From the NCBI GenBank assembly GCA_026122225.1, contig JANEZZ010000978.1, forward strand, positions 372,001 through 436,000: DNA of 64,000 nucleotides, given 5' to 3'. Below are positions 18,938-31,079 of this stretch, in pieces (the first letter of the stretch is position 1; each line of letters opens with the position of its first letter). The notes beneath the pieces were generated by a model. It ran no database searches and had not been told where the DNA came from. It saw only the letters and a program-made list of their open reading frames with translations. Made by a program: the position numbers and the translations under genes. This DNA is from Heloderma charlesbogerti (Eukaryota > Chordata > Lepidosauria > Squamata > Helodermatidae).

Positions 18938-20750
18938 CCTCCTTCTTTCTTTCTTTATTTATGTATTTATGTATTTTCTTAACTGCCCATCTGGCCGGTC
19001 ACCTGGCCACTCTGGGCGATGTACAACAGTACAATTTAAAACAGTAAAATTACACATTAAAACATCGTCTAAAATACCCTAACCCACCCCAAATGCCTGC
19101 CTGAACAACCATGTTTTCAATGCATGGTGGAAGCTCATTAAAGAGGGGGCATGGCGGAGTTTCCTAGGGAGGGAGTTCCACAGAGTGAGGGCCACCACAG
19201 AGAAGGCCCTCTCCCTCGTCCTCACCAGCCTAGCTGTCCTGGCTGATGGGACAGAGAGAAGGCCATCTGAGGCTGATCCTGTTGAGGGGCCTGTCTGGTG
19301 TTGCTGGAGGCGCTCCTTGAGATAGGCTGGGCCGGAACCATATAGGGTTTTAACGGTCAAAACCAACACCTTGACTTTAGCTCGGAAAACAACTGGTAGC
19401 CAGTGCAACTCCTTCAGCGCTGGAGCGACGTGATCTCACCGGTGGCTGCCTTTAATCAGGTGAGCCTCCGTGTTCTGCACCAGCTGCAGCTTCTGAACAG
19501 TCTTCAAGGGTAACTCCATTTACAGCGCATTACAGTAGTCTAGACGAGAGGAGACCAGGGCATGTACTACCGATGGGGGCAGATGGTTGGGAAGGTAGGG
19601 ACACAGCTGCCATATCAGATGGAGTTGGTACAGCGCTGTCTGACTCACAGCTGACACCTGAGCCTCCATGGACAGCTGGGAGTCTAAAATGGCCCCCAGG
19701 CTGCGGACCTGGTCTCTCAAGGGTAGCCACACTCCATTCAATACCAGGTCAACATCCCCCAACCTCCTCTTGTCTCCCACCAAAAGTACCTCGGTCTTGT
19801 CAGGGTTCAGCTTCAGCTTATTCCTCCCCATCCAGCCACTCACCGTCTCTGGACATTTGGACAGGGATTCTACTTCCAACCCTGGTGAAGATTTGAATGA
19901 GAGGTAGAGCTGCGTGTCATCCACATATTGATGACACTGCACCCCAAACCTCCTGATGATAGCCCCCAGCAGCTTCACATAGATGTTAAATAGCATCGGG
20001 GAGAGGATGGAACCCTGTGGCACCCCACAAGCAGCCATGGGTCTAAAACCTCCTCCCCCAGTGCTACACTCTGGTACCTGCCAGAGAGGAAGGACCGGAA
20101 CCACCGCAATACGGTGTCTCCAATGCCCAACCGCTCCAGACAGTCCAGGAGGATACCATGGACAACGGTATCAAAAGCTGCTGAGAGGTCGAAGAGAACA
20201 AGGAAGGAGCATTCGCCCCTATCCAGAGCCCTCCTCATATCATCCACCAAGGCAACCAAGGCCATTTATGTCCCATGCCCAGGCCTGAAGCCCGACTGAA
20301 ATGGCTGTAGATAATTGGCTTCTTCCAAGTGTGCCTTCAACTGTATCACCACCACCCGCTCAATGATCTTGCCCAAAAATGGCAGATTCGAAACTGGGCA
20401 AAAGTTGTTCAAGACTTGAGGATCCAAGGAGGGCTTCTTTAAGAGGGTGATGGCATCACCACTGCCCTGATCCCCTCACCCAGCCTCTCTCTGCAGCCCA
20501 TAATGAGCCAAGGTGGGCAAGGATCAAGTAAGCAGGTGGTCGCCTTACAGATGACAGCACCTTGTCCACTTCATCAGAAGGAAGAAGCTGGAACTGATCC
20601 CACAAAACCAGTCTGCCACAGGCCGCCTCTCGCTTGCTAACTGTATCCGCGGTGCACGGAATAGCACTCCTGATCCTAGAGGCCAGGCAGGGGCTGGTGA
20701 AGGGGCTGTCCCTGCATCGAGGCCAGAGGTTCCCTCCTAACAGTTAGCAG
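18938..20750 (-). mobile_element. L2 LINE, 5'-truncated
   Basis: A minus-strand L2-clade LINE. The 3' end lies at the left, with an (AAAT/AAAG)n-like tail at 18938-18970. Reverse transcriptase and C-terminal frames follow to about 20310, and further diverged RT-finger sequence reaches about 20750. The endonuclease is missing. Confidence 0.85.
19079..20310 (-). pseudogene. L2 ORF2 reverse transcriptase, broken by frameshifts
   Basis: Fragments in order on the minus strand: MRRALDRGECSFLVLFDLSAAFDTV (block A, catalytic Asp in LFDLSAAFD), CGVPQGSILSPMLFNIYVKLL (block B), HQYVDDTQLYLSF (block C, Y-V-D-D intact), KLKLNPDKTEVLLVG (block D/E), then after another frame change LPVVFRAKVKVLVLTVKTLYG, AYLKERL and RERAFSVVALTLWNSLPRKLR, the usual L2 C-terminal words. 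At least three frame breaks divide it. Key catalytic residues survive although the frame does not, so it died by indels. Confidence 0.9.
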
Positions 20751-21565
20751 CCTGAGTTGGAGAGGCTGAAACCTGAATGGTCCTGCTCTGCTAACCAGGC
20801 GAAGGCCGAGGGCCTCTCAGGCCCAGGGCTTGATGCTGGCTGCAGTCACTGGGGCTGCTGCTGCCCTCGTCCCCTCGCCTGGGCTGGAGCAGGCTCCAGG
20901 GCCACCAGGCAGTTCTCCAGGCGAGGGCCCAGCAGCAGCAGGCAAGGGACTTCCTGGCTCAAGCCGCAGAGATGCTGGCAGCCAGCCCTCATGCTCCCTT
21001 GGCCCACGTGTCCCATGCAAACCTTCTGTGAGCCTCTGCTAGGGATTCGCTGTGGAGACAGTTTCCCAGGAGCCTCATGCACCCGGAGGACTGCTCTCCA
21101 GGGCCCTCCCCCAGCTCCCTCCCCATGCCCAGGGCCTCCTTGGCAGGCCGGGCCACACCATACTGTGAAGGAGAGGCCCAGAATTAAGGACCCCTGTGGC
21201 TTGCAAAAGCACGCTGCAGCCTGCAGAGGATGAGGCAGAGCCACCCTCCATTTGGGATGGCCGATGCAGCTGAGGAAAACCCAAGGGGTTGCCTTTGCCT
21301 TCTCTGCCAGAGGCCTCCCCATCTTCTGCTCCTTATGGGAGAGTGAAGGCAAGCGCAGTGTAGGGCCGGGGCCAGCTAACAGGGGATGGGAGCTGCGACG
21401 TGTGGTTGCCAGCACACACCTAACTTCCCTGAAGGGGGGCAGTTGAAGATTGCTGCTTTGGGGCAAAATTCTGTTAAACAACATATTGCTCCTGGGCAGC
21501 CCGCAGCCTGCTGCCTCTGAAAAGTTCAAAAGGACTAGAAAGGAGGTCTAATTGTGGCAATGTAT
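20751..21565. other. Unassigned GC-rich DNA
   Basis: Long overlapping frames on both strands (for instance 20757-21233 plus, 20846-21529 minus) carry no recognisable domain. No supported gene. Confidence 0.5.
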
Positions 21566-21571
21566 TACACA

Positions 21572-21603
<32 letters not shown>
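21566..21603. repeat. (CA)n microsatellite
   Basis: A near-perfect run of ca/ac dinucleotides. Confidence 0.95.
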
Positions 21604-21604
<1 letters not shown>

Positions 21605-21805
21605 GGAAAAGCAATGTCTGTCCAGGCACGATTCCTGTTTGTTCTTAATGTCTTTGCAGCATGGAGTTCAGGACACCCTACAGCACATAATTCTTGATTT
21701 CCCATGAACCAGTGAGACTCCTTCCCAAACTCAGACTTTCATGGGGTTCCTCTTGTCAACGCCAGCCTAGGAAGACTGAACATGTGGTTTTGGCTCTCCA
21801 CCAGA

Positions 21806-21925
21806 TAAGAAAGGAAGAGCAGCCCTGAGGCTGGATCAGACCAAAGGTCTCTCTGGTCCAGCATCCAGTTTCCCTAGTGGCCAACCAGATGCCCACAGGA
21901 AGCCCACAAGCAAGAGATGAAGTCC
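21806..21925 (-). mobile_element. L3-like CR1 3' tail
   Basis: The words ctggatcagaccaaaggtct, ggtccagcatcc and gtggccaaccagatgcc are the reverse complement of the L3-like 3' untranslated region (compare 48230-48345). Confidence 0.75.
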
Positions 21926-24857
21926 TGGGAATTTCTGAACTTAGTTTTTTCTCCTCTCCCTCAGCAGGCTGTGACCCGATTTTTCCTCTGCACCAGCAAA
22001 AGTGCTTCCTTATTTGCTCGTTGACATTGGCTTAATTAGGGCTGCTTTGGAGATAAATTCCCCATTGCACAGGGAGGGGAAAGGGGCCAAATGCCTGATC
22101 TTTGCTATGGACAGGATGTACAGGGCAGGACCCCCCCCCCCGCCCCTGCTTGCCAGCTCTAGCTTCCCCTGCAGTCTTTCCGAGTGAGCCGCTGCCAGCT
22201 CCAAAGGCGGGTGGCATCCTGTGGGGGCCAAAGGAACGGGCAGGATGGGGAGACGCCATGCCTGCAGCAAGCCAGCCTCAGCCCTGCTGGCACAGGAACG
22301 GCTTGGCCCAGCAGAGCGGAGGCCACTCCGTGAAGGTTGGCATTATCCGCCCACCAGTGCCAGAGGCTGTGAAATATTGTGCCTTTTCAGGAAGGAGCCA
22401 CTGAGTCATGGAAGCGTGGCAGACGGCTGGAGCTGCCCCCTCCCTGCCAGCCAGGAGGGTTAATGGGAAGAGGCTAGATGGATGGATGGTGACCACTAAC
22501 AGACTTCCACCTGGTTGGCTGCTGAGCAGCACCCAAGGCAGCACAGTCGTTCTGGCAACTCTGTGCGGAAGTGTTTGGCTGATCCATCTCCGTGAGCAGC
22601 TGGCATGGGTACAGAACCAAAGCACGGCAGAGGCAGGATGGAGACATCCCCGATTGACCTGGCGCAGCTGGCTGGTCTGCTCCGCCTTGTGCCATCCATC
22701 AGTTTCATCTCACCGCCAGCAGCGCAGTCGTTGCCGCCGTTATTCATGCACTACACCCCCATGCCCCCTTCCATCTGTGCGGAACTCCATGAGGAACATG
22801 GGAGATGCTGGGCAGTTTCTCCTCCAGGGGCTGACCAGCTCCAGACCTGCAAGGTGGCTGCACCAGGTGCCATCGGACCATGCGTGCTGGAGCAGCAGAA
22901 GAGCTGCCGGTCCTGAGCCGCAACCCGCACAGCGCTCTGCACAGGAGCTGCGAGCACAGCTCCGCCTGCGCTTGCCTTGCCCAGCTCCACCTCTTTCAGG
23001 GGCAGCGACAGGCCAGAGGAAGCCCGAGGTGCAGCTGGCCAGGGGAGGGTCGCATCGCTGCAGGCGTGGCCTCTGGGTGCGGAAGAGCTCCACGCCTGGC
23101 CTCAGAGCATGCCTCTCTTGACTGGCTTCCTCATTTCCCTTGGCTCACGGCTTCCCTCAGTCCCTCTGGGCCAGGAGATCTCTTCTGGGCCAGACTGCAG
23201 GCAGGCGTCCTGCCTTCTCCTGTCCCTCCGCAAGGCTGGCTGTGGGGTGGGGGCTCTTCCAGGTCTGCCTGCACCATTGCCAGGCCCGCCTTCCTCTTCG
23301 CAGCCAGCAGGGAGGTGTTGCGGGGCCACCTTGCTGCCTAGCGCCACTGGCCTGCCCTACAGCACGGCATTATACGTGTCTACTCGGGAGTAAGTCCCAT
23401 CGAGTTCAGTGAAACGTCACTCCAAGTTAGTGTCTACCCTCAGACTAGGTGCCCAAGTGCACCTGAGTGAGTGGCGGATTTCGGCTTGCCTGCCTCCCGC
23501 GTCTCTTCCTGAGAAGGGATGCCCTTGCCACAGAGTAGCCCGTGCTTTAGTAGTGGCCCGGTTGGATTTCTGCAGTACATTATGCATTGGGCTGCTTTGA
23601 AGAGCCTTCAAAAACCTCAGCTTCAGAAACTGCATTAATAGCGCCAGGTGGGCTCCAGGTTGCCACATGAACCAAAGGGCTGAAGCATTTCCTGGGCTGC
23701 AGGGGACCATCTTGACCTGGCACGTGGGGCCACGTTCCTCAGATGGCCTATTCAGACATCTTGTGGACACAGTAGCAAAGCGGCCGCTGACTCAGAAGGG
23801 GATGCTGCACTGGTAGTCAGGGACTCTGCCTGCAATATGGTGCAGACTTTGGGCAGCATCCTATGGTGCCTGTGCACCAGTGGGAACGACTGCCAATGCA
23901 ACCCAGGCGGAGTGGAAATGCTTGCTTCTGGAACGGGGCAGGTCAGCAGAGCTTGCAAAATGGAGCTCCACTGACCTGCCCGATCTGGAAATGGGCGCTT
24001 CCATTCGCGGCTGGTGTTCCTTTTAGAACCATTGACTCCCCGAGGCAGCATCACTGGGAGCGCAGAGCCCCATCGGGTGGCATTTCCTAACAATGAATGT
24101 GAACACGCCCACTAGGCAATGGCTTCCCAGTCCCCAAATATCCCTTTAGAGAGCAACCCTATGGCCACTAGACATTGTCTAGATGGCCACAGGAATTTTC
24201 AGTTTCTGGCAACAGATCTCCTCCAGCTCAGCTGCCAAAACTGCTCCCGCCCCACCCCGCAGCGCATGCAGAGAGAACCGTGCCACTTCTGCCTCCATGC
24301 TCATAATTCAGAGCACAGAGGGGTGAAAACAGGGCGTTCCTGGGGATGGGGATTGGAGGAGGCCTGGGAAGCTCTTTTAGACAGATTCCTATGTGGTCTC
24401 CAGCCCCGTTCCTGCCCCCTCCCCGAAGCCGCACTTCAACGGGCGAAAATGCATGTCTAAGGCAATGTGCAGGGTGGCTGCAGCATGGAGGGAATCCTCT
24501 GCTCCGTGCTGCTTCTGCCCTGCATAGGGTAGGCAGTCGCCCCCGACTTCAGGGGAGGTTGGAGGCGCCATCTGTCTCTGTAGATTGTGCCCTTAACCTG
24601 GCACAGAAAGCTCTGTAGACTTTGCAGCTGATGGCATCTCATTGCTGGCATGCTCTATTTATTCAGGAATTTTTAATGTTGAGATCATGAAGCAAGCTAG
24701 AAAAAAACCTGGGCTAATCTTCCATATGCATTCCTCCATGGAGGAAAACAGTAATGTCAGAATCTGCCCAAGTGAGCAAAATAGTCTAAAAGCATAAAGG
24801 AATTATCAATGTCATTTGTTTCATAGGCTCTCAGCAGCATCTAGACTTGACAGTGAA
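21926..24857. other. Mostly unassigned DNA
   Basis: No supported gene in 2.9 kb. A poly-C run lies near 22130-22142. At 24143-24200 a short palindromic unit (ctatggccactagacattgtctagatggcc) resembles 60-100 (gtgtctagtggtcataggat), so a minor dispersed repeat is likely. Overlapping frames at 22408-23393 on both strands look like chance in GC-rich DNA. Confidence 0.4.
23372..23412. repeat. Dispersed ACTTACTC-type repeat fragment
   Basis: The words ctactcgggagtaagtccca and tcgagttcagtg match the repeat at 48760-48815 and the unit heads at 1574 and 1806. Class unknown. Confidence 0.45.
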
Positions 24858-27720
24858 TGTATTTATTTATTTATTTATTTGCAACATTTGGATGCAGCTC
24901 CCCACCCAAACAGATTCCGGAGCGGTGAACACAAGAAGTACAATAGTCAAAAAGATAAAGATTAAAACACCATATTGAAATTATTAAAAACAAAATGCCA
25001 ATAAAACCCATGGCTGGTCAGTTAAGAAATACCTCCTGGAACAGTGCTGTTTTCAGGAGGTGCCGGAAGCAACAGTGATGGCACTTGCTGACATCCAGGG
25101 GCAAGGAGTTCCAAAAAAAGGGGGCCACCACACTGAAGGCTCTTCCCTGGATGGACTCCAATCAGGCCATAGGTCCATGTGGAACCATCAGGGACATTCC
25201 CTCTGATGACCTCAGTGACTGGGCAGGTTGGTAAGGGAGAAGGCACTCTCTCAGGTATCCTGGTCCCAAGTTGTTTAGGGCTTTGTACATTAGCACTAAA
25301 ACCTTAAACCTGGCCCGGTAGTGAATACGCAGCCAATGCAGTTCCCTCAGCAGAGGAGTTGCATGCTGAAAAGGGGAAGCTCCCGACAACAGCCGAGCTG
25401 CTGAGTTCTGCACTTCCTCCAGCTTCCAGGACAGCCTTAAGGTTACTAGCACCTGTAACACTGTGGCCAAGCTATCCCTGTCCACGAGAGGCTGTAGTTG
25501 GTGAACCAGCCAAAGCTGGTAAAAAGTACTCTGAGCTGCCATGGCCACTTGGGCCTCCAGTGACAATGATGGGTCTAGGAGTATCCCCAGCTGTGGACCT
25601 GATCTTTCAGAGGGAGTGCAGCCCCATCCAGAACAGGCAATGATCCTATCTCCCAGACTTGGGAACCACTCACCCACAGGGCTTCTGTCTTACCAGGATT
25701 CAGCTTCAGTTTATTGGTCCTCATCCAGCCCATTACTGCATCTAGGCACTGATCCAGGGCTTGCACAGCCTCTCCTGATTCAGATGTCACAGGGAGATAA
25801 AGCTGTGTACTGCAGAGTACTGATGGCACTTGGCTCCAAATTCCCTAATGATATCATATAGATGTTAAACATTGGGGACAAGATGGTACCCTGCAGAACC
25901 CCATAGCTCAATTGCCAAGGGGCTGAGAAATGGTCACCCAACGTTACCATCTGAAATCGGGCCTGCATGTAGAACTGGAATCACAGCGATACCCATCCCA
26001 TGGAATTGATTCAGGAGGATACCATCGTCAATGGTATCAAAAGCCAATGAGAGGTCGAGCAGAATTAACAAGGTTGCACCACCCCATCCCTCTCTTAATA
26101 ACGGTCATCCATCAAGGCTGATTTAGTCCTATAGCCAGATTGAAACCCAGACTGGAACGGGTCTAGATAATCAGTATCCTCCAAGCGTGCCTGCAGTTGC
26201 TCCACCACAACCTTTTCAAGCACCTTCAGGAAAGGGGTATTTGCAATTGGGGGGTAGTTGTCCAATACTGTTGGGTCCAAAGTGGGCTTCTTCAGGAGTG
26301 GTCACACTACTACCTCTTTAAGGACAGCAGGGACCACCCCTTCCGGCAGGGAAGCATTTACCATTCCTTGGACCCACCCAGTCATAACCCACCCTTGTCC
26401 ACATCATCAGGCTGCAGCAACTGAAACTGATCCCACAAATCGGGCAGATGCTGGAGTCAGACACCTCAACTGGAACTGCGCTAACAAGAGCGTCAAGTTC
26501 GCTGCAGATATAAGCGATTTTGTCCTCAAAGTGTGATGCAAAAAGGTCACAGCAGGTCCTTGAGGGGAACAGGGCCCCATTAACTGGAGAGAGTGTTAAC
26601 GGCCCCCAGACCACCCAAAAGAGTGCTGCTGTATGGCTACTTGAGGACACAGTGAAGGAAGCAAGGTAAGCCTTCTTTGCTGCCCGCACCGCCAATAGGC
26701 ATGATTATGTGCTCTAGAGCATGCTCAGTCATCTTTGCTTCAAGACTTGCGCTATTTGCGCTCTAGCCAATGTCTAGCCTGTTTAATTGACCACAGTTCC
26801 CCAGTATACCAAGGAGCAGAGTGGGCTCTACAGCGCTGGAGAGGGCACTCAGGTGCAATTGAGATGATGGCCCTTTGCATCTCACCGCTCCTCAGCGAGA
26901 CTAGGGCCTTGGCTGGATCACCAGCTTTCTCCACTGGAAAATCCCCAAGAGCTTTCAGAAATCCACTGGATTCCATCAGTCTCCTGGGGCAGACCATCCG
27001 AATGGGTCTCTCCCCCTGCAGAAGGGAAGTAGCACTGTGAGTTCAGATCTCACCAGGAAAAGGTGACCATGACAATGGGGTTACTTGGACCCTCCCCACC
27101 CCCAAGTTTCAGATTACCCATCTCACAACTTGGAGCCGAAACCAAATCAGGCAGGGGTATGTCCTGCTTTGTGTGTTGGGCCGATGATGAACTGAGGCAG
27201 CCCCATGGTTGTCATGAAAGTCATGAAGTCCCAAGCCAGAACTCCAAAGATAGCTTCAGCACGGAAAATCAGTCACCCAGAACCACCATCCTGGGCTCCT
27301 CCAACACCACACTCGAGACTGCCTCTGCCAGCTCAGTCAGGGAGGATGCTGGGCAGTGGGGTGGGCGGTACACCAGCAGCATCCCAATCTGTCTCTATGG
27401 CCCAGCACCAGGTGCAGCCCCTCAAGGCCTGCTCCAAGGGGGAGTGGTGTCCTGGTGATGGAGGTTCTGTGAACCTCAACAACTCCCACCCCCCTGGTCT
27501 ATGTCGGTGCTGCACTGAGTACCTAGGTGGGCAGAGGTGAGTCAGATCAACCCCACCCAGCTCACCCACCCAAGTCTCAGTAATACACACCAAGTCAGCC
27601 TTCTTATCCATGATTAAATGGTGAATGAGCGCGGTCTTATTGCAGACCAACTCGGCATTAAACAGCAGCACCACAAGACAGGAGGGCCCAGTGGATGAGC
27701 TACCAGGTACATGAGAGCTG
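24858..27720 (-). mobile_element. L2 LINE, nearly full-length, decayed
   Basis: Minus-strand L2 of about 2.86 kb. The 3' end at the left has a (TTTA)n tail (24859-24884). RT and C-terminal words occupy about 25160-26700. The N-terminal endonuclease begins near 27674. It is the longest L2 in the window, and its 5' end probably lies near 27700. Confidence 0.85.
25160..27674 (-). pseudogene. L2 ORF2: endonuclease plus reverse transcriptase, heavily frameshifted
   Basis: Pieces in order on the minus strand: LVCITETWVGELGG (endonuclease, the catalytic Glu in ITETW), a long degraded middle (26318-27000), VLDNYPPIANTPFLKVLEKVVVEQLQ (RT fingers), DPFQSGFQSGYRTKSAL, then GVLQGTILSPMFNIY (block B with one residue lost), SGEAVQALDQCLDAVMGWMRTNKLKLNPGKTEALWV, and the C-terminal TPLLRELHWLRIHYRARFKVLVLMYKALN and GPGYLRECLLPY. 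The Y-x-D-D block C is destroyed by a frameshift near 25800. The many breaks suggest this copy is older than the L2 at 18938-20750. Confidence 0.85.
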
Positions 27721-28544
27721 GGGGGGGGGGTAGAAGGGGAACAGTGTATACATATTTGTGGCCCATTCTACGTTAATGTCCCAACACCCTTCTCCTGCCA
27801 TATCTCCTCCTGCCCCAAGTCAGTGGAATAGAGGTGCCCCCTCCATGGGTCCCTGTGTCAGAGTTTCCCCAGCACATCCTTGCCACACCAGAACTACCCA
27901 CACAGTCTCAGCACCCACCCACCATTCAATCATACCCTCAACCATTCAACACACACACTCCACTCATCCAACAATCACTCCCAGCCAAACTAAGACAATC
28001 ACAATTTGTAGCTTGTGGTTATAACCAGCCACTGGTCACATCTAAGGCATCAGGCTTGCCAAACAGCCAACCAACCAACATACAGAACAAATAAAGCACT
28101 TGTTTCCTAGCCATTCAACCTACTTCCATTAGTTCATTCTCATTCCATCTCTCACCTCGAGCATGGCAAACACTTCTTCCCCCGGCTCTCACCCAGAGGG
28201 AAACCCCACTTCTAGCTCCCACCCTGGGCCGAAGAAATCTCAGCTATGGCAGAAATGCAGGATATAAAGTTAAATAAATAAAACAGTTTAACTTTAAAAA
28301 TGTGCATCCTGATGAAGTCAATGAAAAATGCGGGGGGCTGTCTAGTTCTGCTTTGGGGGAGGGGGAAGAGGTCAGCGGCATAGCACTAGTTGTGCATGCA
28401 GGAAGTGTCAGGCGTCATCCCTGCCATCTCCCTTTCAAAGACCTCAGGCTGCAGGGCTGGGAGAGGCCTCTGCCTTGGAGAGTGACCACCAGTCAGAGGA
28501 CAGGATGGCCCGATGGCAAAGCAGCTTTTCATATGCATAGAAGA
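27721..28544. other. Unassigned DNA with C/A-rich low complexity
   Basis: A poly-G run at 27720-27731, then a CCA/CAC-rich stretch (about 27880-28090). The first part could be L2 5' untranslated region. No supported gene. Confidence 0.4.
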
Positions 28545-28688
28545 GGAGTGGTACTAGATCAGATCAAAGGCCTACCTTGCCCAGCATTCTGTTTCCACAA
28601 GGGCCAACCATGCCTCTGGGACTGGGAAGGCCACAAGAAGGTCATGAAGGCAACAGGGCTCTCCCACTGTTGTTTCCCAGCACTGGCA
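28545..28688 (-). mobile_element. L3-like CR1 3' tail
   Basis: A diverged copy of the L3-like 3' end (agatcagatcaaaggcctac, agggccaaccatgcc). CR1 copy B begins right after it, so copy B probably inserted into or beside it. Confidence 0.65.
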
Positions 28689-28965
28689 CTCATAGAATCA
28701 TAGACTAGTAGGGGTGGAAGGGGCCTACAAGGCCATCGAGTCCAACCCCCTGCTCAGTGCAGGAATCCAAGTCAGAGCATCCCTGACAGATGGCTGCCCA
28801 GCCTCATCTTGAATGCCTCCAGTGTGGGAGAGCCCACCACCTCCCTAGGGAATGGGTTCCATTGTCGTATTGCTCTGACACTCAGGAAGTTTTTCCTGAT
28901 GTTCAGCCGGAATCTGGCTTCCTGTCACTTGAGCCCATTATTCCGTGTCCTGCACTCTGGGATGA

Positions 28966-29831
28966 TCAAGAAGAGATCCTGGCTTTCCTCTCTGTGACAA
29001 CTTTCAAGTACTTGAAGAGCATTATCATATCTCCCCTCAGTCTTCTCTTCTCAAGGCTAAACATGCCCAGTTCTTTCAGTCTCTCTTCATAGGGCTTTGT
29101 TTCCAGTCCTCTGATCATCTTTGTTGCCCTCCTCTGAACCCTCTCCAGTTTGTCTGCATCCTTCTTAAAGTGTGGTGCCCAGAACTGGACACAGTAATCC
29201 AGATGAGGCCTAACCAGTGCTGAGTAGAGGGGAACTAGTACTTCCCGGGATTTGGAAGCGATGCTTCTATGAATGCAGCCCAAAATAGCATTGGCCTTTT
29301 TTGCAGCCACATCACATTGTTGGCTCATATTCAGCTTGTGATTGACAAAATTCCAAGATCCTTCTCGCTTGTAGTGTTGTTGAGCCATGTATCCCCCATC
29401 TTGTAACTGTGCATTTGGTTTCTTTTTCCTAGGTGCAGAACTTGGCATTTATCCCTATTACATTTCATTCTGTTGTTTTCTGCCCAGCGCTCCAGTCTAT
29501 CCAGATCACTTTGAATTTTGTTTCTGTCTTCCAAAGTATTAGCTATCCCGCCCAATTTTGTGTCATCTGCAAACTGTATCAGCATTCCCTGCACCTCCTC
29601 CTCCAAGTCATGAATACAAATGTTGAAGAGCACTGGGCCCAGGACTGAGCCCTGCAGTACTCCACTCGTTACCTCTCCCCAGTTTGAGAAGGCCCCATTG
29701 ATAAGCACTCTTCGAGTCCGATTCTGTAGCCAACTGGATTGTTGTTTCATCTAGCCCACTTTGAGCTAGTTTGCTCATCAGTATATCATGGGGCACTTTG
29801 TCGAAAGCTTTGCTGAAGTCGAGGTATATGA
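28966..29831 (-). pseudogene. CR1 ORF2 remnant in copy B: RT core and C-terminus
   Basis: Begins at the deletion junction with IIYLDFSKAFDKVPHDILMSKLAQSGLDET (block A), then after a frameshift SGVLQGSVLGPVLFNICIHDLE (block B) and QFADDTKLGGIANTLEDRNKIQSDLDRLERWAENN (block C, F-A-D-D kept), another break near 29345, and [43 protein letters not shown] through [19 protein letters not shown]. At least two frameshifts. Catalytic Asp residues persist, but the missing N-terminal half makes it non-functional. Confidence 0.9.
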
Positions 29832-29871
29832 TGGCTTAAGCCTCTTGCTCACTCTCATGTAGTTTCCCCTG

Positions 29872-30297
29872 TTATTCTTCCTCTGCAGGCTGTCCTCCAG
29901 TCTCATCTGCAAGTACCTGAAATCGGTTCCACAGCTCCACTGCTTCCACTGGTGCAGAGTGGCGTCTGGTTCTTCTTCTCCTGTCACCCTTCCAAAGAGT
30001 ATCCTCTACTCCATTTTTCTTTGCCTCAGCATTTCCCACTGCCTCAGCTTGCTGTTGCTCTTCAAGCTTCTGGTCTTCCCTTTGCTGCTGTAGTTCCCCC
30101 ATTCTGACCAAGAACTCTTCATGTTCTCTTATTCCCCGGTGGATCAACAGTCGCCGCTCCAGTCTACTTACTTTTTCTTCCAGCAGTGCGATCAACTTGC
30201 ACTTGTTGCAGGTGTAGGCCATGTTGTTCTCAGGCAAGAAAACAAACATTGCACACACCTTGCAGGTCACCACCACTGGAGAGTCCTGTCCTTCCAT
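29872..30297 (-). pseudogene. CR1 ORF1 N-terminal part in copy B
   Basis: 141 codons from the natural ATG (MEGQDSPVVV...). Residues 11-35 hold a Cys pair pattern, TCKVC then YTCNKC, consistent with a small zinc-binding (PHD-like) finger reported for CR1 ORF1. Residues about 36-85 (LLEEKVSRLERRLLIHRGIREHEEF..GELQQQREDQKLEEQQQ) look like a coiled coil, then comes a basic stretch RRRRTRR. A premature stop follows PAEEE, close to the deletion junction. In full CR1 elements ORF1 is an RNA-binding or chaperone-like protein. This copy preserves the head better than copy A, which has a stop at 34111. Confidence 0.85.
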
Positions 30298-30299
30298 TG

Positions 30300-30956
30300 C
30301 CTCTTTTCCCTTTTTGTGTCTAGCTTTGTGATTGTTCTAGACTAGCCTGTGCCTGCTCCTCTACTCAGTAGAGGTTAGAAGCAGAGTCCCACTGGTGTGG
30401 AAGTGTGTGTTACAAGACAAATAAATGAAAAAAAGTTAGTTAAAAAATAAAATTTAATTTAAAAATTTAAAAAAATTAAAAATTAAAAACATGTTAGGGG
30501 CCTCCCCCTTGACCTCCCCTGCTGAACTCCTGTTTGCTCCCCCTGTCCGCTCGCTCTGGTCACTCGCTGTCTGGGAGCTTGCTTGCTTCTGTAGTCCCTG
30601 GACCAGCTGGACCAGCTTGCTCTGCTCTGCTCAGCTGGGAGGCGGGAAACAGACTGAAGCTTCCCGCCCACTCAGCTGCTGGGAGTACTCAGGCCACACC
30701 CCTCCAATTCAGCTGGAGCTCTCAGAAGCACCTGGTGAGCTCACAGCCACTCAGAAGGATAAAGGGCAGCCCCCTGAGCTTCCTGCAGCCCACTTACCTC
30801 TTAGCCTCTGTCTCCTTTGTCTCTTCAACCACTGCAACTCCCCTGGCCAACTCCCGTTTGCTCCCCCTGTTTGCTCGCTCTCTGGGAGCTTGCTTGCTTC
30901 TGTAGTCCCTGGACCAGCTGGAGCAGCTTGCTCTGCTCTGCTGAGAGGCGGGAAAC
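30300..30956 (-). promoter_or_regulatory. CR1 5' untranslated region with tandem duplication (copy B)
   Basis: Two units about 303 bp apart, each marked by gaggcgggaaac (30639 and 30942), then gcttgcttctgtagtccctg and the tgctctgctctg words. The same arrangement is in copy A. It presumably holds the internal promoter of the LINE; this is inferred from position. Confidence 0.7.
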
Positions 30957-31079
30957 TCAAAGAGATGCTGCCTGTAATCCTGGGGGGATATATCATGTAG
31001 CTGTCATGACTAGTCACTGATAGACTTATCCTCCATTCATGAAAGGCCCAATACATTCCTGACATGCCTAGCTGCAATT

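Larger units (their letters stand above)
28691..30956 (-). mobile_element. CR1 LINE (copy B), full 5' end, large internal deletion
   Basis: Minus-strand CR1 with both ends present: 5' untranslated region with a tandem duplication (30300-30956), the start of ORF1 (29872-30297), then a junction at about 29831 joining ORF1 to RT block A of ORF2, and the rest of RT to the 3' tail (tcatagaatcatag at 28690). Compared with copies A and C it lacks the ORF1 esterase, the endonuclease and the RT fingers. It lies head-to-head with copy A, 2.36 kb away. Confidence 0.9.

Noticed and set aside
22408..23393. 237-codon and related frames as a gene
   Set aside because: No domain, overlapping alternatives in other frames and on the other strand, GC-rich context.
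27880..28090. Pro/Thr/His-rich frame as a mucin-like protein
   Set aside because: Low-complexity CCA/CAC DNA beside an L2 5' region; no start context or domain.
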